A program made the translations under genes and the position numbers. A stretch of 64,000 bases of DNA from Malus domestica (Eukaryota; Streptophyta; Magnoliopsida; Rosales; Rosaceae). The DNA lies in the NCBI RefSeq assembly GCF_042453785.1, contig NC_091674.1:28469501-28533500 (forward strand), in the 5' to 3' direction. Each line of letters begins with the position of its first letter. The stretch's first letter is position 1. Below are positions 11,442 through 22,817 of this stretch, in pieces. Under the pieces are notes generated by a model that was not told the DNA's origin, searched no databases, and saw only the letters and a list, made by a program, of their open reading frames with translations.

Positions 11442-13751
11442 CTATGGCAACTTGCAAGCAGCTGTTTGGTCTTTCGACTTGTGCTGTCCAAGCATCTCGG
11501 CTACAGTTCTGCATCGGCATTGGTTTCCTGGGCGGATCACGTCACCATATACGGCCATTTCGATTATGTCAAGCTCCTTATCTGCAAGTAAAAGAGATGT
11601 GTGATCATGAGATACGAGTCTCACCAGTTCTAATAACTAACTAGCTTCCAAGTAGGCCAGAATGAACACCAAAAGACCACAAGGTTCAAAGCAATGTGCC
11701 AACAAAGAAAATCACAACTGTGTTGACTCGGATAGAAAGGCAATCAGAAGTTCGGACAAATGTTTTTTGAATGTTGAAAGACTCAAATTACACGTTCGGA
11801 CAGAAGTTCGGACAAATGTTTCTTGGAGAAAGCGGCCCAAGTTGAAAATTTCCATTCCCTTTTCTTTAAATTTGGAATTCGTTGAATGATTTACTTTGTA
11901 TAATGAACAAATATCATAAATCTTGAATCAGATCTAGGTTTATGAAAATATTCCGATAACAAGATCTGATGCTCTTTATGTTCAGGAACAAGCAATAGGA
12001 AGTCAAGGATATGGCGAAGGATCAGGGGAAAAGGTTTCTCTGAGAATAATTGCAGAAAGTAATTACGAAATTAAGTGGAAACGTCGTTATCAGAAAAAGT
12101 TCAGAGCAAAGGTATAGCCTAAACTACAGTGTGCCATTTTCACTTTGAATATAAGCCAGAGACAATGTTCATCCATCCCTTCTGCTTAGATAATTGATCA
12201 TGAGTTAATGTCTCTAGACACAAAGCTCCGAACTTTTTCCATAACGAAAGGCATACTAGAACAGTAGTACGAGTGAACCTGAGTAATTTGTATTTCTGAT
12301 TTCATATTTACACCAATAAGAATATGATATGATGTCAATTCTCAATCGGGACAAATGATGAGGTTATGTAACTCAACAAAGACCAAGCTAGCCAAACTCA
12401 ACCGTTCAGTCCATCCTATAAACTAACCCACAACCCTCTTAGCACACCTACGTTGTGAACAGTGACCCCCGACTAGAACATTTACAAAGCATTGGATATA
12501 CTGAGACATAAAGTCGCACCATGACTAAAACCAGTATTGTACATATGGACCTAAAACATATATTCTCATTGCGAATCTTTGGACACTTCAGATCAGAAAA
12601 ACAGTTTATAAGCATTGTTCAAAATGGTGACAAATTGGGGATGACACCCAAAATTGTTATCAATGGAACATAGGAGCATCAGGTCACGTAGATTCACCAA
12701 ACACGTTCTAAACTATGATTATAGTCATGTGCACTCGACTTGAAAACAATCCCCCCTAAAATCATTAGATACGAACCACAATGACGAATTGTGTTTACGA
12801 TTCAAAGACAAAACCATTATGCTCGACCCAATAACCACAATTCTGGGTTCCAAACTAAATAGATCAGAACTCCGAATCTAATATTAACAGTGAAGAAGAG
12901 AACGCGAAAAACTTACCTGTAAACTTGACATCACAAGAGTAACCTTTCAATTTATCTGTATCGATTTTGTCTTTGTCTGATTTGAATCTGTTTACCCTTG
13001 TTTGAAGAATCTGACAATTTTCTTCTGTGGATTCACCACCTACAACACAACCCCAAATCTCGATTAATTCAAACACCAAATTGGCTGACAGATTAAAGCC
13101 CACATTAGCATGTTTACTGCTGAGGAACAGCACAGAAAAAACTTCCGAAATTTTTTGCCTCAAAACGCCATGATTTTGAATTTGAACAATTCAAAAAGTA
13201 AAAAAATCAAGTAAATTACATATCAATTAGAGTCAGCGAAAACCCAATAAAAGCACAAATACCAATATCGAAATTCAGCTCAATTAAGTAGTATATGCAC
13301 TAAAATGCTAAATTTCAAAATACCCAGTTCAAAATCATCAAAAACCAATCAAATTATTGAAACTTTGCAATAAAATTGCTAAAATTCAAGATACCCAGTT
13401 CAGAATTCATGACAATCAATCAAAAGATTGAAACTTTGTGGAAAGAATTTTGAAACTATCTAGTTGAAAAGAGAGGAAGTTGTGACCTTTGGAGAATGGA
13501 ACGATGTGATCGTACTCGAAGCAGAGGCAGCCCTGGCAGTTGCAGAAGCGCTTACAGACGACGTTGCCGGCGGCGTCTTGCCGCCACCGCTCAGGGTGTC
13601 GGCCCGGCACCACATCCGCGTTTGCCCAGCACTTGCTCTTCGTTTTTGAATCGAAGAACCGTGGTCTTTCGTCACCCTTGCTCTTCGGCGAAGAACTCAT
13701 CACACCCTCCCCCCCCTCTCTCTCTTCTTGAACTGGAAGTGGAAGAGACAT
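11442..13751 (-). CDS. HNH endonuclease domain protein (plant At3g47490-like)
   Basis: Small plant protein with an HNH nuclease fold. My exon model: 13751-13487, 13039-12917, 11581-11442, all GT-AG with matching phase, giving 175 aa. The N-terminal part is KCWANADVVPGRHPERWR..AAGNVVCKRF, and the HNH core is CFEYDHIVPFSKGG...ENCQIL with Asp81-His82 and Asn96. The C-terminus (DKELDIIEMAVYGDVI..GNQCRCRTVAEMLGQHK) is the conserved family tail. HNH folds cut DNA or RNA with one metal ion, but I know of no proven substrate for this plant family. The start is uncertain: the first Met is at 13751, and a second in-frame Met at 13700 (MSSSPKSKG) looks equally natural and skips a low-complexity EEREGGEG stretch. 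Intron 2 is 1.3 kb and AT-rich. Confidence 0.9.
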
Positions 13752-13865
13752 AATCCGAAAGTTTCTAGAGAGAGAAACTTTGCCATGTCAGATCGCTGAC
13801 GTGGTCCCCGGGCGCCAATCATATTGTACCACTTGTAATAACCTCCCGCCACTTTCTTAGTTTGC

Positions 13866-14074
13866 CAGGAATTGGATCCTCTCCTAGGCAAACCCTTGGG
13901 ATATTCCTTACCCACTAACACTGACCGTTGGATTGGATTTTGATCCAACGGCAACAAACATGAGGTTCTTTTAAAAGTTATAATAATTGTAACTATTTAA
14001 TCAAAATCCAACAGTCCGTGTTATTGAATCAGGAAGATCTCGATGGTTTGCCTCGGAGAGGATCTAATTCCTTA
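13866..14074. mobile_element. Foldback MITE, GGATCCTCTCC family
   Basis: Left end AGGAATTGGATCCTCTCC with AGGCAAACC is mirrored on the right by GGTTTGCCTCGGAGAGGATC with TAATTCCTTA. An inner pair, CCGTTGGATTGGATTTTGAT and ATCAAAATCCAACAG, extends the palindrome. It lies directly upstream of the HNH gene, in its promoter side. Related copies are at 21849, 35020, 43780 and 58808. Confidence 0.75.
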
Positions 14075-14828
14075 GTTCTGATATGATCCAACGGTTAAAG
14101 ATGACACCCTCAGTCTCTCCCTTCTTTTGCTTTTCCACTTGTTTAGGGTATCTATTTACTTACGGGAATAAGAACTGAAATCACATTTAGTTTTCTGCAT
14201 TTATTAAAATAGAGGTAAGTGAACCATTTCTTAATTTTTCTTGCATTTACTTACCACTTACAAGTAAAGAATCGAAAATTTTTAAGTGTTTTCTTGAAGT
14301 TCGTAATTAAATACTTAAAAATTAAGAATTAAATTGACAAGAGATGTCTAGTTGATTTGAGTCTCTATCCTTTCTTCTCCTATTGTTTGCAAATTATTTT
14401 TGTGAAAGCGATTTCTGCACATACTTTTTACCGATAGTTTGAACTTTGAACACTTACTTTTAATTCTCTCTCTTAAATTCTTGCCATGAAAAAGCTAGGA
14501 GTGTGCATGAATCATTTTCTTTTTCTTTTATTTCTTAAGTTTTGTTTTGTTTTGTGTTCACAAGTTTTGCATATCTGAATAGCACAAAAAGGAACGAGTG
14601 TCACAATTCTTTGTTTAAGATTTTCATATTTCCAAAATATGACGAGGGTAAATTCGTAAAATTCCGCACATCCTCAAAATTCTTCTGCTCGAATGGCATC
14701 ATTGGGCATTTCACAGGCATCTTTCGGCCTTGTTTTCTTCACACCGGCAACGAACCACACTACAAACGTGGATAATGCATATCTAGATGTGAGTCACATG
14801 TTGAATTTTTAATGTGTGTATATATATG
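14075..14828. other. Intergenic DNA, no gene seen
   Basis: One open frame at 14542-14775 has no recognisable domain and no neighbours that support it. I read this stretch as non-coding. Confidence 0.4.
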
Positions 14829-15214
14829 GAGATGGATCCGTGATACTATTTTTTTTGCACAATTTTTTGACACAAGTTTTTCGAGTCCTAATAATGTATT
14901 TCAACAATCTAAACCGTTTTATATTTAGGTCTTTCCTAAAATACCATGTCTACAAAAAATCATTCAAATCTGAAAACCATATAATTGTTAGATTAAGGGT
15001 TTAGGGTTTCGTAGAACCGTATTCATCCATTTCTTCATATTAAATTAATGTCTTAATGATTTTGAATTTGTCTAATTTTTTTGCAAGAATGATTTATGAA
15101 TAACGTTTTAAAAGACAGAAAGTTCGGATCGTTGAAATACATTAATAGTTGGGCCCGAAAAACTTGTGTAAAAAATTGTGTAAAAAATATGGTGCCACAA
15201 ATCCATTCCCATTA
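14829..15214. mobile_element. MITE-like element with about 90-bp terminal inverted repeats
   Basis: The left 90 bp (GATGGATCCGTGATACTATT, GCACAATTTTTTGACACAAG, ATGTATTTCAACAATC) are mirrored by the right end (GATCGTTGAAATACATTAAT, CTTGTGTAAAAAATTGTG, GGTGCCACAAATCCATTCC). The middle is AT-rich with no transposase. A partial relative is at 9973. Confidence 0.75.
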
Positions 15215-15520
15215 TACATACCATTAATTACCAAGAACAAATTGGACTTAGCACACAAGTGCGCAGGCATATTCTTGTTGTCCATCTATATGTCACATTG
15301 TCCAATTACATTTGTTGCTCCCCATCTTTAGAACACAGAAGTGTTTAAATTCTGCCGAACGTTTCTGGTGATCAATCCAAAGCACTGGCGGAACATACAC
15401 AGGAGAACCTTCACCTTATTCTGCAGCGCATCCTCCAAAGCAAATAAAACAATGTTACATTCCATCATTAATCCCCAGAATTCACATCAACTTTTCAGGA
15501 GATATAACTGACTGGGAAAC
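15215..15520. other. Upstream region and probable 5' UTR of the PMI2-like gene
   Basis: No separate gene is seen. The sequence just before 15521 is likely 5' UTR. Confidence 0.4.
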
Positions 15521-18169
15521 ATGGGGGAGATTGATACAAAACCAATTGAACCAGTCCAGGCTGCATTGTGCCTGTTTGAAGAGAAGAACGATCACCGGAA
15601 AACCCGGCTTTCCGGCACAGATGTAAGTGATCGTGTGTGTACACATGAACTGGTATGGTAACAGCCTAACAGCTCAGTTCGATAGGAAGATCCTTCCTTT
15701 TAAGTTTGAGTTGTGATATAGTTTCCTAGTCCAAACTTATAGCTTCATTTTTTTCTGTTTATGCATTTATGCTGTGTATTTAAAGATGTGATGGCAAAGT
15801 CAATTTGGCTAGAGCAATCTGCTTGTACTTTCGCAACCAAGTTTAAATCTCACTCTTCGTAATTTGGATTAAATTAGAATATTGCTCGAATAAAATGAAA
15901 AAAAAAGTGATGCATGATCATTATTAGGTAATTTCGAGGATTACTAGGGTTCCATATGTTAGGATAATGTGAAAAACTAATTCACATCGGAAATTTAAAA
16001 GTTTTGCGAGAGTTTATAAGGAGCTGAGCTGCTCCCACTATTGTCAATTAATTGTTAAGGAGTTGTGCTCTATGTCACCCTAATAAATTTATTCATGTAT
16101 TAGACTTGAAATTTTTCACACATAAAAGGGGATGTGAAAGATTTGAACTATTGTCCCACATCGCATGGTTAAGAAACTTTGCAAAAGTAAAACCTCAACT
16201 TTCTTCACCAAATTTGATTTGGTAGTGCTTATGGAAATGTATATTTGAAGATGGTAATTAATACCAGAACTGATTTACTAAATACATAAGGACAATCTGG
16301 TAGTTTGTATGTAACCATACCCTTGATAGGCTGTTTTGGCATGCAGATATTGTTCTTAAGTTTGTTGATTCCGACAATGTTTTGCAGAAGGATAGTGAGA
16401 AAGAGAGAGAGCTTGAAGGTGTGTTGAAGGATTTGGCCAATTACAAGGTGCAGCTGGAAGCAAAAGATGCTTCCTACATGCAAGCCCTTCTCAAGCTGCA
16501 ACACCACGAGTACACAGCGGAGGAACTCTCTGCCCTCCTTGAAAACATCGAGTTTGAGAGAGATAAGTGCGTCGAGGAATGTAAAGAGGCTCGGGCGCAG
16601 ATATACCAACTCGAATCCAAGGTAAAGGAAATGGGGGATCAGCTGTCTGAGACTCAGAAGGTGAGAGAGCAACTCATGCATGTTTTTAGTGAGTTGAAGG
16701 CTACACAATCAGAGCTGCTTGGCATGGAAACAAAACTAGCGGACGCTAGAGATTCGGAGCTAAAAGCTCTAACGCAAGCGGAGCTAATGGAAACAGCTTT
16801 CGTGATGGAAAAGGAGAGGGTGGAAGAGCTTCTTAAACATGTCTCCGAGCTAAGTGAAGCCGTGGTTAAGTCAAAGGTTGCTGCTAGTGAAACAGATAAA
16901 GAGAAGTTGGCGATATTATCTGCGAAGGATACTGAGATTGAGTTAGCTACACAGGCTGCTCTTCAAGAGCAGGAGCAGCTCGAATATTCTAAGAAACAAA
17001 CGGTGAAGATGGAGGAGTTGGAGGATCAGCTCCTCGCCAAGTCTTCGTTCATTGAGATGCTTCAGCTGGAGATTAAACAGGTGAATGAAAACCTTAGTTT
17101 CTCTAAGATGGCGTCTTCTGATGCGATGAATGACTTGAAGCAGCTGGAAAAAGAGTTAGAAGAGAAGGAAAGAAAGATCTCGGATCAGGAAGGTTTCATC
17201 GAGGGGCTAGAAATGGAACTGAATCAGTTAAAATTGGAGCTTAGTGATGCAAATCAAGTGGCCAACAGCCTGAAGCACGACATTGAAGTTCTTACTGAGG
17301 ATTTACAGAAAGCAAAAATGCAGCTTGATGAGATGGCGGAAAGGGAAAACAATGCGCAGGTTGAGATAGCAATGCTGGAATCTGAGCTTCATAGAGGGAG
17401 GTCAAAAATTGCAGCAGCAGAGGCAGCTGAAGAAAGAACCGAAAATGTTAAATCGGGGCTGTACCTTGCGATTCATCAACTAGTAATAGAAGCCGAGACT
17501 GCCAAGATGGAAAACAGAATGTTAAAGCAAGGAGCAGATAGCGCAGACAAAGAAACTGACGAACAATCTCCCCTTTTTGATTCTAATGAAGATGCTGAGG
17601 TTTCCAAAACTGGTGAACTTAAGGACGAAGCTGAAGAGCGAAAGGAAGAGAACGATTCCTATGTAACAATTTCATTGAAGGAATACAAGTACTTGGTTAA
17701 GAAGGCTGACCAGGCTGATCAAATTCCTTTGTCGTTGGTGGAAGCCTTTAGTCGTCAGTTGAGCTTCAGCACCGCAGGAGATAAGTCTGAGTTGGAACAT
17801 TTGAAGAAGGAGTTGGAAGCTGCAATGGAAAAAGTTGCGCAATTCAGGAACCGGGCTGAGCAGGCTACTACTAGGGCCGATCTTGCCGAGAGAGCGAAAG
17901 AAAGACTAGAGGACCGGATAAGGATTTGGCGAAAGGTGAAGCAAAAGAGAAGAGCTGCTCTTGCTGCGCTTAGGGAGGTGTCTCTTCCTAAACAATTTAG
18001 CCCTCCCGCATATGAATCTCCAGATGAAATTAAGCCTCCTGCATATGAATCTCCAGATGAAATTAAGCCTCCTGCATATGAATCTCCAGATGAACTTATG
18101 CATAATGCATCACAAGAAACACAAAAACCATATCCGCAATTGTGTGACGTACTTAAAATGAAATTCTAG
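15521..18169 (+). CDS. PMI2: PMI2/WEB-family coiled-coil protein (chloroplast movement)
   Basis: WEB1/PMI2-family (DUF827) protein. In Arabidopsis PMI2 (WEB2) pairs with WEB1 in the cytosol and tunes the speed of light-driven chloroplast movement through actin. Exons are 15521-15622 and 16388-18169, phase 0, GT-AG, giving 627 aa against about 607 in Arabidopsis. The first exon encodes MGEIDTKPIEPVQAALCLFE, the family's conserved start. From about residue 35 to 390 the protein is almost continuous heptad coiled coil. The block SLKEYKYLVKKADQAD lies about residue 430, and a second coiled coil ends in the basic RIWRKVKQKRRAAL. The C-terminus carries three copies of an 11-residue PPAYESPDEIK unit. 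Family is firm; PMI2 rather than a sister WEB member is inferred from length and N-terminus. Confidence 0.88.
15815..15905. repeat. Possible SINE-like remnant inside intron 1
   Basis: GGCTAGAGCAATCTGCTTGT, then AAGTTTAAATCTCACTCTTC, then an A-rich end. The middle resembles a decayed Pol III B box, and a related piece is at 29414-29500. Weak evidence; it could be another repeat class. Confidence 0.35.
17999..18093 (+). repeat. 33-bp coding minisatellite, three units
   Basis: Three near-identical 33-bp units, each encoding PPAYESPDEIK (the last reads DELM), lie in frame close to the C-terminus of the PMI2-like protein. Units two and three are almost identical at DNA level, which indicates recent slippage or unequal exchange. 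Confidence 0.95.
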
Positions 18170-19400
18170 CCTTCTTTTTTTTTAAGATTAGACAAGCTAA
18201 ATAATTGTTCATGTGAGAAGCACATACTGCTCGTTGAATCCATGTATTCAGTTATCATTATTAATACCATTTTCTTGTTTCTAATGTGCTTTTCCTTTCC
18301 AAATGTATTCCTTATGCTTCCGTTTGCACGCGTTCGTCTTCCTTTCTTATTTTTAAGCGATCCGTTTCCTATGTCAGAAGGTTCATTCAAACATTTCAAA
18401 CGATTGACAATTTGAGTGCTCCGCGAACCCGGCTGCTATTGAAGCCCGAATGGAAGCAAGCCGAATTCGGGAACTAGAAGAAAGCAAGTATGTTCAAAAC
18501 ATAAGTCGGTCGGAATAGTTACATTATTGTTCAAACTTTGCACAAAACCATTGAAGATCATGATTACCATCACAGGTTAACATCTGCAGATATCAAATCA
18601 TACTTGTGACGTGAGTTCCCCTTTCTCTAAGTTTGACTAGAGGTTCGTGTCCTTGAATCCAAAGTAATTTGTTGAAAAAGATTGTAACATCAGTTGATCT
18701 TCACAACCTGTCACATAGACAAAACCTACCACAGCATCTTTACCCTATTAGGGAAATCTAAGCCGGAACGGATTCAATCTGAGGATTAGGAATTATGAAA
18801 ACTTAAACCCAAAAGTGGGTTAACAGATTTGGACTTAACCAAATTGGCTAGAACAGTGCACTTATTTTTGTAGCCAAATTCTGATTCTCTTTCTCGTAGT
18901 TTAAATGAATTTAGCGTTCTATCATTTGTCAAAAAAGGAAAAAGCCGACGTGGGTTTTAGGTTTCGAGCTGTGGCTAGCAGCGTAGCAGGCACGTAGTTG
19001 GTAGGAGCCGTAGTGTGAACCTGTGAACTTAATTTTTCTCCATATACTACCACTGACGTCAAGTCTTAAATAAAGTTTGAACTTGAAGGATTTGGAATGC
19101 AATTTCAGAAGGGTCTGAAGTCTCTGCACACGGGTGGTGTGGAATTGTTTTACATGCTTGACCATACAAATTGCGTTGTAATTTGACTGGGATAGTCGTA
19201 ACCCTACTATCGTGGTAAGGACTAAGGAAAAAGGATGTATTAGCACTTTTTTTTATATATATTTTTAATTTTTTTTTAAGAAAACCTTGACCAAACGATA
19301 GAAATTTTATTAATAATGAAAAAAATGAGCTGCACTTAATCATGGGGACATGAACTTAACTCTTCATAGCATAAGAAAAAATATAAATAAAAAATATTAA
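18170..19400. other. 3' UTR and intergenic DNA
   Basis: No intact gene. A short stretch at about 18417-18497 could encode a charged helix-like peptide (EARMEASRIRELEESK), but no exon structure surrounds it. Confidence 0.35.
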
Positions 19401-19407
19401 TAAGGAG

Positions 19408-19546
19408 GATATAAATTTACCCCTCTCGCTCCCTCTGTCTCACTCTCCATTTGTATCTCTCCCTCTCTCTCTGCCAATCTTGTAACAATCCATATGCCTC
19501 CTCAAATCATCACCATATCAGCTCTAATTCAAGCTCCACGGTACTG
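19408..19546 (+). promoter_or_regulatory. Orphan promoter-like segment with CT-rich leader and short ATG frame
   Basis: TATAAAT at 19410-19416 is followed after about 20 bp by a CT-rich stretch typical of plant 5' UTRs (19427-19472). An ATG at 19494 opens a 16-codon frame that runs into a possible donor (ACG|GTACTG). No downstream exon could be found, so this may be a stranded promoter or chance. Confidence 0.3.
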
Positions 19547-20199
19547 ATTTAATTCAACAATCAATCATCAAACCATTGGGTGTGTCTGTGACGGTTTGGC
19601 TAATTTGTTCGTTGTATTTTTATTTTTAATTAATAGTTGACAAAGTTAAATCGCGTTAATTAGTTTGAGAACATGTGTCAAGCAATGAGTTAAAGACACA
19701 CAGAGATCAGAAAGAGTTTTGGAGGCTGAAGATTTGGACTCGTTTATTACCTTGTAATTTCATTTCCATAATTTATTAACAAATACCTGCAACTTGGGGG
19801 TGCAAGCAGTCACTATAAGCGTGTGAGATTTTAGTATAAATAAATTCCCTTTCTTTGCTTCTAATTTCCATGATCTTGTCTCCTGTTGTATTATTATCTT
19901 TGTTGATCTTTCTTTTGGCTTTTATTTTTCGACCTCAGTCCAAAACCTTATTTTTGAGTGGAATTATTAAATCGCCAATGGCCGGCCATCAAAATTCAAA
20001 ACCCAATTAAATATTTTCTGGAACTTATGGCTGAGAGTGTAAAAGTAAATTGAGCTGCAAATATATATGATTAAAATCTCTAAATTCATCTCAATTATTC
20101 ATTAAATATAAGAGAAAAAGAACCCATTTCTGTATGTCCAAATTCTATTACATCATCATCAGTAGAGGATAAGTGCTTCAATTTTTTTTTTTTCATAAA
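19547..20199. other. AT-rich intergenic DNA, no gene seen
   Basis: No coding region or clear repeat boundaries were seen apart from the poly-T tract just before the SINE. Confidence 0.4.
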
Positions 20200-20346
20200 T
20201 GAGGATAAGTGCCTTCGCCCATGAGCGGTAGGTCTCGGGTTCGAGACTTGGGAGCAGCCTCTCCATAAATGGGGGTAAGGCTAGCCGACATTCACCTCTC
20301 CCAGACCCTGCTTAAAGCGGGAGCCTTGTGCACTGGGTACGACCTT
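20200..20346 (+). mobile_element. Au-type tRNA-derived SINE
   Basis: Matches the plant Au SINE as I know it: CCCATGAGCGGTAGGTCTCG, the B box GGTTCGAGACT, CTCCATAAATGGGGGTAAGG, CTAGCCGACATTCACCTCTC, CCCAGACCCTGC, then GGGAGCCTTGTGCACTGGGT and a T-rich end. It is non-coding and was moved by LINE enzymes. The start is approximate, because a near-duplicate of GAGGATAAGTGC occurs 37 bp upstream. Confidence 0.9.
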
Positions 20347-20861
20347 TATTGTGTTGTTTTCATACCCTTAATTTCTTTTTCTTTTTTCATGTTAATTTAT
20401 GAAGGCAAATTTTAAAAGAGCTTCCTTATGTGCAACAAATGGTTCTCTTATTTTTATCAGACTTATTATATGCTTGAGCTTGACTACATTGTGCTTGGCA
20501 TTTTCTTTTATTTAACTTATTTATTTGAATGAGTTTGCGATAGTAGCGATGACAACAAAAATCTTTACTTTATAACTGAGAAGCGTCCAATATTAATGAG
20601 TATTAAAAAGTAGTATAGAGTAATAATATCGCTTAGGTCGGTGAAACCCTTGTATGAAAGGAATATTTTCAGTTATATAAAGATTTTCCAAACCACAACA
20701 CGTGTGACTAGATCAGAACAAAAGTTATCTGATGCTCTCCGTGTCACACCATACAAAGATAATACGTAGTTGACAATAAAAGTCTTCACTTTGACTATGA
20801 ATTTGTTAATTACTCAATTAGAATATGATAATCAAGCAAATTAGGAACCACCCCACGTCCC
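20347..20861. other. Intergenic DNA, no gene seen
   Basis: No supported feature between the SINE and the Tourist-like pair. Confidence 0.4.
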
Positions 20862-21142
20862 TTAGGTACCGTTTGGTACGTGGGACGGGACAAGCTGTTC
20901 CGTCCCACGTTTGGTGTGCCTAAAAACTGTGGAACGGGTTGTCCTATGGGACGAAATTTGGCTAATTTTTCGTTCCACCTTTTCTCTCTGGAACGACCCG
21001 TTCCACATCCGTAGAACACAAATTTATAACATTTTATGACAAAATTTCTCCTTATCTTTTTCAATATTTACATCATCTGTTCTGTCCTGTTCCGTCTCGT
21101 CCCGTCCCATCCTATTCCGTCCCGTCTGCGTACGGTACCTTA
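20862..21142. mobile_element. Tourist/PIF-Harbinger-like MITE with TTA target duplication
   Basis: Element 20865-21139 begins GGTACCGTTTGGTACG and ends CGTACGGTACC, flanked on both sides by TTA (20862-20864 and 21140-21142). A TTA duplication and GGTAC/GTTTGGTA ends fit the Harbinger superfamily. The interior is GGGACGGGAC-type low complexity with no transposase. Confidence 0.8.
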
Positions 21143-21472
21143 ATGCGTTTGGTACGCAGACGGAACGGAACGGGACGGGACGGGACGGAACGGAACGGGA
21201 CGGGACGGGACGGGACGGAACGGGACGGGACGGAACGGAACGAAGGTGTAATTTTTGAAAAAGACATGGGGTATATTTGTCTTAAAATGGTAAAACATTG
21301 CGTTCCACAAACGTGGAACAAACCCGTTCCAGGGAGGGAGGTGGAACGCAAAAACACTCAAAATCTGTCCCGTGGAACAGCCCGTTCCACCCATTTTTGG
21401 CGCACCAAACGCGGGACGGAACGCCTCGTCCCGTTCCGTCCCGTCCCGTCCCACGTACCAAACGCACCCTAA
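21143..21472. mobile_element. Second Tourist-like element with (GGGAC/GGAAC)n interior
   Basis: Starts TGCGTTTGGTACGCAGACGG and ends with the inverse CCACGTACCAAACGCACCC, followed by TAA. It directly abuts the first element. Positions 21166-21242 are a pentanucleotide array of GGGAC and GGAAC units, with the inverse composition near the right end, so single strands could fold into a long hairpin. Open frames here are compositional artefacts. Confidence 0.75.
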
Positions 21473-21848
21473 GTACATGAGTGGAATAGTTCCCTATGCT
21501 GTGAATCCAAATCCACGATCACGACCTCTGGTCGACCCACAGATGCCTTTGAAAACCTCCAAGCACGAGAAATTGTCCAGTGTTTCGATAAGATAGTTTG
21601 ATATATTAAATATAGTAATATAATTGAGTGAAATTTTTTTTCTAAGTTTTTAGCAAATTGTATTATAACATTTGTAGTATCAGATTATATTCTCGACACA
21701 ATAAAAAATCTCTCTAAATGCATGGACTTGTTTTTGTATATCCCGACCGCGCCCTGGCTTAGATAAACAAATTTGCCCATGAAAAATGAAAAAGTAGATT
21801 AAAAAAAATGTCCTTTGACCGATCAATTTTATTTCTATGGATTTATAT
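21473..21848. other. Intergenic DNA, no gene seen
   Basis: Nothing supported. Confidence 0.4.
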
Positions 21849-22103
21849 TAAGGAATTAGTTATTCTTCAGATTCTTACACTAGGAATCGCGGAGATCAAT
21901 TAATAACAATCCTATCATCTAAGATCGTGTAATTACAGTTTTTTATTATATATATTTTTCACGCAAAACAAGTCTATCTTACTATTAAAATATAAAAAAC
22001 ATTTAATTGTAATGGATCGCACGATCTTTAATGAACGGTTGATATTAATTGATCTCTAAAATCCCTAATGAAAAGATTTGGAGAGGATCTAATAATTCCT
22101 TAC
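21849..22103. mobile_element. Foldback MITE, GGATCCTCTCC family, diverged copy
   Basis: Left end AAGGAATTAG and right end GAGAGGATCTAATAATTCCT are inverted. Inner pairs GGAGATCAATTAATA and TTAATTGATCTCTAAAATCC, and CTAAGATCGTG and GCACGATCTTTAATGAACGG, continue the fold. Confidence 0.6.
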
Positions 22104-22494
22104 ATTAAGCGTGTAAAAACAGTTTATAAGAACCCTAGCTTTATTTCGTTTTCTTATTAGTTTTCTGTCTGATCTATATGGGAATTTTTGCTTGTTTTGT
22201 ACTTAGTACATGTAATATTTTTGTTTTATAATAAAGTACTGGTATTAGGACATTTTGGTTTTGATATTTAATCCCAAAAATGCGAAACAAGCATATTTTT
22301 TTTTCACACAAATTGTAATTCGAGAACCACCACAGTGTGGTTGGAAACGAATTTCAGATTCGTATTCTATAAGGACGTCCTGAGTTTAATTTCTAGTACT
22401 GATGTATCATACGATCGTGGTTAGGGAAAGCTGAAATACTGCGTGAGTCTTTCTAGTCTCTGAAAGAATGAACAGCAGTGACGAAGTCACCAAT

Positions 22495-22513
22495 TATTAT
22501 TATTATTATTATT
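22495..22513. repeat. ATT trinucleotide microsatellite
   Basis: About six ATT units followed by an A tract. Confidence 0.85.
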
Positions 22514-22817
22514 TAAAAAAAAAATTGTAATTCAAGTCTCATCTTCAAAAGCGTTATAGCCTACATGAAGTGAAAAATCAATGAAAAGTTTGTTCTAATC
22601 TCTTATTTAGAAAAGTAAAATAACATCCCTAATTGGCCAGCTCTATCAGTGTCTTGAAATTAATTTTTCCCAGACTTGGATTGCATGAGCAAAAAGACCA
22701 ACAAGCATATATGTGCTCCTTCTCACATTGTAAGGGTCCCATGTATTAGATCCAGAAGTTGTTGGGAAATACCTAAAAGCTTGGGGTTACGAAAAAGAAG
22801 GTATTAGTTATATCCAA

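Noticed and set aside
13496-13753. Plus-strand frames over the HNH exon
   Set aside because: Antisense shadows of exon 1 with GC-rich composition; the minus strand has the conserved HNH motif and splice sites.
14995-15010. Telomere-like TTTAGGGTTT
   Set aside because: Only one to two units inside a MITE; not an interstitial telomere array.
17999-18093. CRISPR-like spaced repeats
   Set aside because: Units are contiguous, in frame and without spacers, in a plant nuclear gene.
17906-18103. Minus-strand frame with repeated RRLNFIWRFIC units
   Set aside because: Pure shadow of the coding minisatellite on the plus strand.
20221-20252. tRNA gene suggested by GGTTCGAGACT
   Set aside because: The B box belongs to an Au SINE body; no cloverleaf with acceptor stem can be formed.
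21112-21596. Several overlapping frames rich in GTGRDGTERN or PVPFRPVPSR
   Set aside because: Produced by GGGAC/GGAAC low-complexity repeats in all frames; no protein family.
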